Shown: positions 58,685 to 64,000 of the stretch, one piece after another
Position numbering within the stretch: position 1 is the stretch's first letter
How the letters are laid out: each line of letters starts with the position of its first letter
Assembly (NCBI GenBank): GCA_964523405.1
Contig: CAZGAQ010000005.1
Location: forward strand, 62,001 to 126,000
Direction: 5' to 3'
Source of the DNA: CAZGAQ01 sp964523405
GTDB lineage: Bacteria > Planctomycetota > Phycisphaerae > UBA1845 > Fen-1342
DNA length: 64,000 nucleotides
Program-made: the position numbers and the translations under genes
Notes under the pieces: generated by a model
The model's input: only the letters and a program-made list of their open reading frames with translations
What the model was told of the DNA's origin: nothing
Database searches by the model: none

Positions 58685-59785
58685 ATGGTGCGAGCGTTGT
58701 GGCTGGTTCGCCGGGACCTGGAGCAGCATCGCGGCGGCGATACTACCCAAATCCTGAGTACGGCCGAGGCACTGCGGCGGCGCGGGGTGCAGGTGGACTT
58801 GGCCAGTGAACGGCCCGCAGACCTGCGGACGTATGACATATTCCACCTCTTCCATCTGGATCGCGTGTGGGAGAACGTTGAGCACGCGCGGCGGCTGCGG
58901 GCGGCAGGGCGGCCGTTGGTCCTCAGCACGATCTACTGGCCCAGCGACGAATTCGATCGCGGCGGACGGGTGGGCCTGCAGGGCCGCCTGGCGCGGCTCG
59001 TCGGCAGCAACGCCTACCAGAATCTCCGCGTCCTGCAGCGACACTTGCTGGCGACCATCGAGGGCCGGAGACCACCCCATTTCTCCCGTGCGTGGTTCAG
59101 CTTCCGCCGCGGCGTGCACGAGCTCCTGGCGGCGGCGGCGGTCTTGCTGCCCAATAGCCGCGCTGAGCAGGCGCAGATCGAGCGCCAGTTCGAGATCATG
59201 CGCCCGGTCGTGATCGTGCCGAATGCGGCGGACACGGCGACGTTCGGGCCACCCAACGAGCCGGCGCCTCGGCGGGATGGCGTGCTGTGCGTGGGGAGGA
59301 TCGAGCCGCGCAAGAACCAGTTGGCGCTCATTGAGGCCCTGCGGGGGACGGGCATCCCGTTGACGCTGGTTGGACGCTCGGGGCGCTTCTATCAGCAGTA
59401 TTACGCCCGGTGCCAGGAAGCGGCCGGCGCACACGTGCGTTTTCTGGACGCGCAGCCGCCGGCGGCGCTGCGCGAGCTGTATCACCGGGCGCGGGTACAC
59501 GCGTGCGTGAGCTGGTACGAGACGCCGGGGCTGGTGAGCCTGGAGGCGGCGCTGTGCGGGTGTGCGCTGGTGGTTACGCCGGGCGGGTGCACACGCGAGT
59601 ATTTCGGTGATGCGGCGCACTACGCGCGGCCGGAGGATCCGGACTTCATACGGGCGGCGGTGCAGACGGCGCTGGCGCAGGGGCCGCAGCCGGAGCTGGT
59701 CGAGCGCGTGCGCCGCGAGTTCACGTGGGCGGCGGCGGCGGCGCAGACGGAGCAGGGGTATCGGCGGGCGATGGGCGGCGAGTGA
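58685..59785 (+). CDS. GT4-type glycosyltransferase
   Basis: A 366-residue protein from an ATG with AAGGGAG upstream (an upstream frame extends to 58052 but lacks a site). The layout is GT-B: an N-terminal acceptor domain (VRRDLEQHRGGDTTQILSTAEAL), then a nucleotide-sugar domain with PNAADTATF, LCVGRIEPRKNQLALIEAL, and SWYETPGLVSLEAALCGCALVVTP, the EX7E-type donor motif. It transfers a sugar to a lipid or polysaccharide acceptor, perhaps in exopolysaccharide assembly together with the neighbouring WcaJ-type gene, with which it is convergent. Confidence 0.9.
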   Translation: MVRALWLVRRDLEQHRGGDTTQILSTAEALRRRGVQVDLASERPADLRTYDIFHLFHLDRVWENVEHARRLRAAGRPLVLSTIYWPSDEFDRGGRVGLQGRLARLVGSNAYQNLRVLQRHLLATIEGRRPPHFSRAWFSFRRGVHELLAAAAVLLPNSRAEQAQIERQFEIMRPVVIVPNAADTATFGPPNEPAPRRDGVLCVGRIEPRKNQLALIEALRGTGIPLTLVGRSGRFYQQYYARCQEAAGAHVRFLDAQPPAALRELYHRARVHACVSWYETPGLVSLEAALCGCALVVTPGGCTREYFGDAAHYARPEDPDFIRAAVQTALAQGPQPELVERVRREFTWAAAAAQTEQGYRRAMGGE

Positions 59786-59932
59786 GGCGTAACGAGTAGC
59801 ACGTTGGGAACGGGGGAATGGCGAATGTCGAATTACGAAAGAGGAAGGGCGGTGCGCTGGGCCAAAGCCGGTTGACTTGTCTGGCGGCACGAGGCCGCAC
59901 CGCGCCGGGCTTAGCCCAGCCTGGCCGCGGAG

Positions 59933-61333
59933 CTACGCTTCGTGCTTGCTGAACCAGACGCCGAAGATGGTCTGGGCGAGGATGCGGATATCGAGGCCGA
60001 GGCTCCAGTGGCGGATGTAGTGCAGGTCGTGCTGGATGCGGCGGCGGAGGGAGGTGTCGCCGCGGAGGCCCTTGATCTGGGCGTAGCCGGTCATGCCGGC
60101 CTTCATCTTGTGCCGGAGCATGTAGTTCGGGATTTCGTGCTTGAACTCGGCGATGAACTCGGGCCGCTCGGGCCGCGGGCCGACGAGCGACATCTGGCCG
60201 GCGAGGACGTTGAACAGATTCGGTAGCTCGTCGAGGCTGGTGCGGCGGAGGAGGGCACCGATGGCCGTGCGCCGCGGATCGACCTTTTGTGACCACACGG
60301 GGCCCGCGGCTTCGGCGTCGGTGCGCATGGTGCGGAACTTGAGCATGGTGAACTCGCGGCCGTCGAGGCCCATGCGGCGCTGGCGGTAGAAGACGGGGCC
60401 GGAGCTGGACCACTTGATCGCAATGGCGATGGCGAGCATCGGCAGGGCGCCGATGAGCAGGCACAGCGTGCCGACGGCGAGGTCGAATCCGCGTTTGAGG
60501 ATCACGTTCCAGCCGTACAGCGGCGTCTGGCGCAGCGAGAGGATCGGGACACCGTCAAGCTGCGTGACGTCCGGCCGCATGGCGTAGGCAGGGTTCACAT
60601 CGGGCACAATGCGAATGTCCGCCATCGATAGGTGCAGGCTGTCGAGTACGTCCTCTGTGCGATGGGACTGATCCCCGGGCAAGGCGACAAAGAACGCGTC
60701 CACGGGGTGTCGCTCGGCGATCGCCGTCATCTCCGCCAGGGGGCCATAGACCGGGATGCCCAGCAGCGTGCCGCTGTCGGTGCGGTCGTCGACGAAATAG
60801 GCGATGTCGATGCCGGTCCACCGGTTGCGGCGCAGAGCCTGTTGCAGGCGCTGGGCGGTGCGGCCGGTGCCGATGATGGCGGCGAAGCGGCGGTTGAGGC
60901 CATGCCGGCGCGCGAGACGCAGCGCGATGCGGACGATGAAGCGGAAGGCGGCAAACAGTGTGGTGCCAACGAGCGCATAGGTGGCGATGAACTGGCGGGA
61001 GATCTTGTTGGCCTGCGGCATCGCGTAGTCGATGAGAATGACGACCACGATCGCGACGAGGAAGGCCTTGACGATGTCGCGCGTTTCCTGGAAGAGCCGC
61101 TCGCTGCGGCGCGGACGGTACAGGTGCACGCGGTAGAAGATGATCAGGTGGGCGACGACGACCACGGGCAGCATGGGCAGGAACTTGTCCGCGAGGTCGG
61201 GAATGCCCTTACTGGGGTCGACGGGCAGGTACTCGAAGCGAATCCAGTAGCTCAGCAGCCACGCCAAGCCGATCGCCAGCGCGTCGGCGGTAACGAGGGC
61301 GGCGATCATGAAGTGGTGGTGCTGCTTGAGCAT
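59933..61333 (-). CDS. Undecaprenyl-phosphate sugar phosphotransferase (WcaJ/exopolysaccharide type)
   Basis: A 466-residue membrane protein with four or five N-terminal membrane segments, a central Rossmann-like domain (AAIIGTGRTAQRLQQAL, about 170-186) and a C-terminal sugar-phosphotransferase domain with the KRGFDLAVG opening, SSGPVFYRQRRMGLDGREF, LRRTSLDELPNLFNVLAGQMSLVGPRPE and KAGMTGYAQI motifs. It starts exopolysaccharide or colanic-acid-like chains by attaching glucose- or galactose-1-phosphate to undecaprenyl phosphate. No other polysaccharide genes are on the minus side, apart from the GT4 gene opposite. Confidence 0.94.
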   Translation of the reverse strand: MLKQHHHFMIAALVTADALAIGLAWLLSYWIRFEYLPVDPSKGIPDLADKFLPMLPVVVVAHLIIFYRVHLYRPRRSERLFQETRDIVKAFLVAIVVVILIDYAMPQANKISRQFIATYALVGTTLFAAFRFIVRIALRLARRHGLNRRFAAIIGTGRTAQRLQQALRRNRWTGIDIAYFVDDRTDSGTLLGIPVYGPLAEMTAIAERHPVDAFFVALPGDQSHRTEDVLDSLHLSMADIRIVPDVNPAYAMRPDVTQLDGVPILSLRQTPLYGWNVILKRGFDLAVGTLCLLIGALPMLAIAIAIKWSSSGPVFYRQRRMGLDGREFTMLKFRTMRTDAEAAGPVWSQKVDPRRTAIGALLRRTSLDELPNLFNVLAGQMSLVGPRPERPEFIAEFKHEIPNYMLRHKMKAGMTGYAQIKGLRGDTSLRRRIQHDLHYIRHWSLGLDIRILAQTIFGVWFSKHEA

Positions 61334-61641
61334 GTTGACGGCAACTCTCCAGGTGCAGGTCCGGCGTGGCGGGCCGGGCTGCCCGTGCAGTCATGGGTAT
61401 TATGGCGCGGGACGAGGTGGGGCGGAAGCGGGTGCGCTACTTGCCGATCGGCGGGCCACCCTGGGTATGCGGCCTGCTGCGGCGCGCGAAAGGCGTGTGC
61501 CGGAACGTCGGCGTTCGCCGGCCCCCGTCGCACGTGGCCGATCCGGCTGTGGCAAGCACGGCGTCCGTAAAGCGCCACCGCACCGCTCCTGCTCCGGACG
61601 GCCCGCGCCTTCCTGCGGCAGACGAGGGCTCCTTCCGTGCG

Positions 61642-62151
61642 CTAGCCCGTTGAGTTGCCGCTTGCCGTGCGCTGCGTCGCTGCCGCCCACAGTGGTGACG
61701 GAAACCGCGCTGCCAGCGCCGCCACGAGCCCCGTCCGGGCGACCACGATCAGCTCCTGCTCCGCCGGGCACGCCACCAGCGCCCGCTCCAGCCCCGGCGT
61801 CCACCCCGCGCCGCCCAACTCCAGTGGTCCCACTTCGTCGATCGCCAGGACGTCCAATCGAGCGGCGACAGCGGCCGCAATTGCGGCATTGCCCGCCTCG
61901 ATTGCGGACTCGTCGAAGCGGTACGGGCCGATGGTCGGCTTCTCTCCCGGCGCGACCACACGCGCCAGCAGCCGCTGTTCCCCAGTCCGCAGATTCACAA
62001 GGTCATACCCCGTTCGCACGCCGCCCACGAACACCGCCAGCGACGCGATCCCCCCGACCGTCCGGCCCACCGCCGCGCAGGCCGCCACCCGCGCGCGCAG
62101 CAGCGCCGTCTTTCCTGCCCCCCGTGCTCCGGTGATAATGGTCAGCGGCAT
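61642..62151 (-). CDS. THEP1-like P-loop nucleoside-triphosphatase
   Basis: A 169-residue protein from an ATG at 62151 (longer upstream frames lack a site). The P-loop is IITGARGAGKTAL (about 4-16), then GYDLVNLRTGEQRLLARV and LDVLAIDEVGPLELGGAGWTPGLERAL, the Walker B region of NTPase_1/THEP1-type proteins. Family members hydrolyse NTPs; physiological roles are unclear. It is divergent from the ECF-like gene, and a molybdenum hydroxylase follows that gene, so a nucleotide, cofactor or purine link is possible but unproved. Confidence 0.75.
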   Translation of the reverse strand: MPLTIITGARGAGKTALLRARVAACAAVGRTVGGIASLAVFVGGVRTGYDLVNLRTGEQRLLARVVAPGEKPTIGPYRFDESAIEAGNAAIAAAVAARLDVLAIDEVGPLELGGAGWTPGLERALVACPAEQELIVVARTGLVAALAARFPSPLWAAATQRTASGNSTG

Positions 62152-62247
62152 CGCTCGCGACTCCGTCAGTCTGGTTAGGCCGACGATGCCACCGGTCATT
62201 GCCCGGCCACAGCCCGGCATGATACACTCGCATCGAAAGGCGGTCGC

Positions 62248-62871
62248 ATGTCTGTGAATCCGCACCCCAATTCGCGTTTCCGGCGGGCGACGCTCGCGGT
62301 CGGCCTCTTCGCCGTCATCGGCGGGCTTTCCAGCATCGGCCTCACGTACGGCGGCCCCGCGCTGTGCGCGGCCGTACGCCTGCCGGGCGGGCTGCAGAGC
62401 CTCTCCGGCATTCACGTGCTCCCGCTCATCCTCGTGGCGGGTCTGGTGCCGCGCTTCGGTGTGGCCACACTCGCGGGCCTGCTCAAGGGCGCGGTCGAGT
62501 TACTCGGCGGCAGCCAACATGGCGCCATGGTCCTCGCGTTCGCGGGTGGGGCGGGGCTGGTCATCGACCTGACGTATCTCGTATTGCGTCATCGCACGCG
62601 GCTCGTTCCGTGCCTGGTCGCGGGCGGGTTGGGCACGCTCAGCAACGTCGGCGTCCTCGCGGTGGCGGCGAGCATCCCGAACTTCTGTCGCCTCCCGAAG
62701 AACGTGCCGCTCGTCGCGTTGATTGCGTTCACCAGCGGCATCGTGTTCGCGGGTTGGCTCGGCTGGTTGCTGCTGCCCGTGTTGCGGCGCGTCGGGCTGG
62801 GCACCGCTAGCCCGGTTGCTGCCCCCGCGCCGGCGCCCGCGGAGTCCGGCCGGAATCTACCACCAACCTGA
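62248..62871 (+). CDS. ECF transporter S-component-like membrane protein
   Basis: A 207-residue protein with about six membrane segments and AAAGGCGG upstream of the ATG. The SGIHVLPLILVAGLVPRFGVATLAGLLKGAVELLGG segment is like substrate-capture S components of vitamin ECF transporters (hydroxymethylpyrimidine/thiamine or related). The C-terminus is an Ala/Pro tail. No EcfA/EcfT genes are adjacent, so it would use shared modules. The substrate is unknown. Confidence 0.55.
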   Translation: MSVNPHPNSRFRRATLAVGLFAVIGGLSSIGLTYGGPALCAAVRLPGGLQSLSGIHVLPLILVAGLVPRFGVATLAGLLKGAVELLGGSQHGAMVLAFAGGAGLVIDLTYLVLRHRTRLVPCLVAGGLGTLSNVGVLAVAASIPNFCRLPKNVPLVALIAFTSGIVFAGWLGWLLLPVLRRVGLGTASPVAAPAPAPAESGRNLPPT

Positions 62872-62912
62872 GAGCGCCGAGGTTTGCCGTCTGCCAGGAG
62901 CGGAGCCGCGGC

Positions 62913-64000
62913 ATGTGGATTGGAGCGGACATCCCGAGAATCGACGGGCTCGGTAAGCTCGGCGGAACCGTGCAGTACGTCGACGACATTCCCATCGAAG
63001 GCGTCCTGCATGGCGGCACCGTCCGCAGTCCGATCGCCCGCGGCCGCATTCGCAAAGTCCACTTCGATCCCGCCGTCGACTGGTCCGAGTTCACGATCGT
63101 CGATCACCGGGACATTCCCAGCGCGAATTCCGTCGCGATGGTCGAGCGCGACATGCCGGCGCTGGCCGCATCCGAAGTGCGCTATCGCGGCGAGCCGATC
63201 GTGCTGCTCGCGCACCGCTCGCTTCGCAAGCTGCGTGCCGCGCTGCGGGCGGTGCGCATCGACGTCGATCCGTTGTCGCCCGTGCTTGATCCGCGCACTC
63301 CGCTGACTCCCGACCTCGTCCAGCACGGCCCCGACAACGTCTTCAAGTGCGTGGACATTCGGAAGGGCGATCCGGATCGCGTGTTTGCCGCCGCGGCGCA
63401 CGTCGTCGAGGGTGTGTACCACACCGGTGCCCAGGAGCACGCCTATCTCGAAACGCAGGGCATGCTCGCCTGGCGCGAGGACGCACGCCTCGTGCTCTGC
63501 GGCAGCCTGCAATGCCCGTACTACGTCCTCGGTGCGCTCACGCATGCGTTCGGTCGCCCGCCGGAGGCCTTCCGCGTGGTGCAAGCCGCGACCGGCGGCG
63601 CCTTCGGCGGCAAGGAGGACTTCCCCTCTGTCCTGGCGATCCACGCCGCGCTGCTGTGCGAGAAATCCGGCGCCCCCGTCAAGATCATCTACGACCGCCA
63701 GGAAGACATGGCCTGCACGACCAAGCGGCACCCCAGCTACACACGGCACCGCACCGCGCTCGATGCCGACGGCCATCTGCTCGCCATGGACATCGACGTC
63801 ATCCTCGACGGGGGGGCGTACGTCACGCTGTCGCCCGTCGTGCTCAGTCGTGGCTGCATCCACGCCGCCGGGCCGTACGCCTGCGAGCATGTGCGCATCC
63901 ACGGTGAGGCGCGGCTGACGAACTCACCGCCGAACGGGGCCTTTCGCGGCTTTGGGGCGCCGCAGACGCTCTTCGCGCTCGAGCGCCACATGGATGTCAT
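62913..64000 (+). CDS. Xanthine dehydrogenase-type molybdenum hydroxylase, large subunit (cut by window edge)
   Basis: The frame is open from the ATG at 62913 to the edge (about 362 residues). It begins WIGADIPRIDGLGKLGGTVQYVDDI, the entry of the aldehyde oxidase/xanthine dehydrogenase alpha-beta domain. The family motifs TGAQEHAYLETQG, GGAFGGKED and NGAFRGFGAPQ, which surround the molybdopterin cofactor, are visible. FAD and 2Fe-2S subunits are presumably encoded beyond the edge or elsewhere. It may oxidise purines or aldehydes. Some members carry a labile selenium, which is worth noting given the tRNA-Sec nearby, but no direct evidence for that is seen. Confidence 0.9.
   Translation, partial: MWIGADIPRIDGLGKLGGTVQYVDDIPIEGVLHGGTVRSPIARGRIRKVHFDPAVDWSEFTIVDHRDIPSANSVAMVERDMPALAASEVRYRGEPIVLLAHRSLRKLRAALRAVRIDVDPLSPVLDPRTPLTPDLVQHGPDNVFKCVDIRKGDPDRVFAAAAHVVEGVYHTGAQEHAYLETQGMLAWREDARLVLCGSLQCPYYVLGALTHAFGRPPEAFRVVQAATGGAFGGKEDFPSVLAIHAALLCEKSGAPVKIIYDRQEDMACTTKRHPSYTRHRTALDADGHLLAMDIDVILDGGAYVTLSPVVLSRGCIHAAGPYACEHVRIHGEARLTNSPPNGAFRGFGAPQTLFALERHMDV

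Noticed and set aside
58193..59890. 565-residue antisense frame across the GT4 gene
   Set aside because: The GT4 motifs are clear on the plus strand; the antisense frame crosses the sRNA candidate and small gene without signals.

Overview
The window is about 65 to 70% GC by eye. It reads like a chromosomal segment of a planctomycete-type bacterium, probably near Phycisphaerae. The basis is protein character: PEP-CTERM exported proteins, a dockerin-like repeat protein ending in a secreted cellulosome-style module, a planctomycete-style prepilin (FTIAE), a cell-surface caspase with a Gly/Thr linker and C-terminal anchor, DUF4932, and long lipoprotein or secreted proteins of unknown function. 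No rRNA, phage, transposase or CRISPR array was seen. Strand use is mixed and most transcription units hold one to four genes.

Layout. 1-5.7 kb: a truncated DUF4932 metalloprotease, an anchored caspase, and a KefB-type K+/H+ antiporter. 4.3-7.3 kb: a two-gene saccharopine-pathway operon (LKR then SDH) with a clear promoter. 7.5-14.4 kb: DegP/HtrA, two tandem PEP-CTERM paralogs with duplicated upstream DNA, and an M16 protease. 14.5-19 kb: a GH35/42-type glycosidase and a GH65-type phosphorylase. 19-20.2 kb: a 1.25 kb protein-free island with two intrinsic terminators and two candidate small RNAs, one carrying repeated CCTCCTCCTCC anti-Shine-Dalgarno motifs. 20.2-29.4 kb: MoxR ATPase, D-cysteine desulfhydrase/ACC deaminase-like enzyme, PAP2 phosphatase, CPBP-like membrane protein, alpha/beta hydrolase, HtpX, enolase and an FtsB-like protein. 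29.4-39.7 kb: TPR protein, a LolD/FtsX-type ABC exporter, DUF192, TruB, secreted unknowns and a trypsin-like protease. 39.9-48.6 kb: a MoeB/ThiF-type E1 enzyme, two GT-C-like membrane proteins, lipoproteins, the dockerin protein and the prepilin.

48.7-52.3 kb holds the most interesting protein system: a tightly packed four-gene operon of a soluble ABC ATPase, a Cys-rich G3E-type GTPase, a NifS/IscS-type cysteine desulfurase and a protein with an N-terminal CxxCxxxxC Fe-S domain. Its promoter is embedded in a tandem palindromic operator. The set looks like a dedicated sulfur/metal cofactor assembly cassette whose target is not visible. 52.5-64 kb: a TIM-barrel glycosidase-like protein, a selenocysteine tRNA, a metallophosphoesterase, small unknown proteins, another candidate sRNA, a GT4 glycosyltransferase, a WcaJ-type sugar phosphotransferase, a THEP1-like NTPase, an ECF S-component-like protein, and the start of a xanthine dehydrogenase-type molybdenum hydroxylase cut by the right edge.

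Start sites were chosen by Shine-Dalgarno match and protein N-termini, so several are shorter than the longest open frame. All family calls come from reading motifs; no database search was run.
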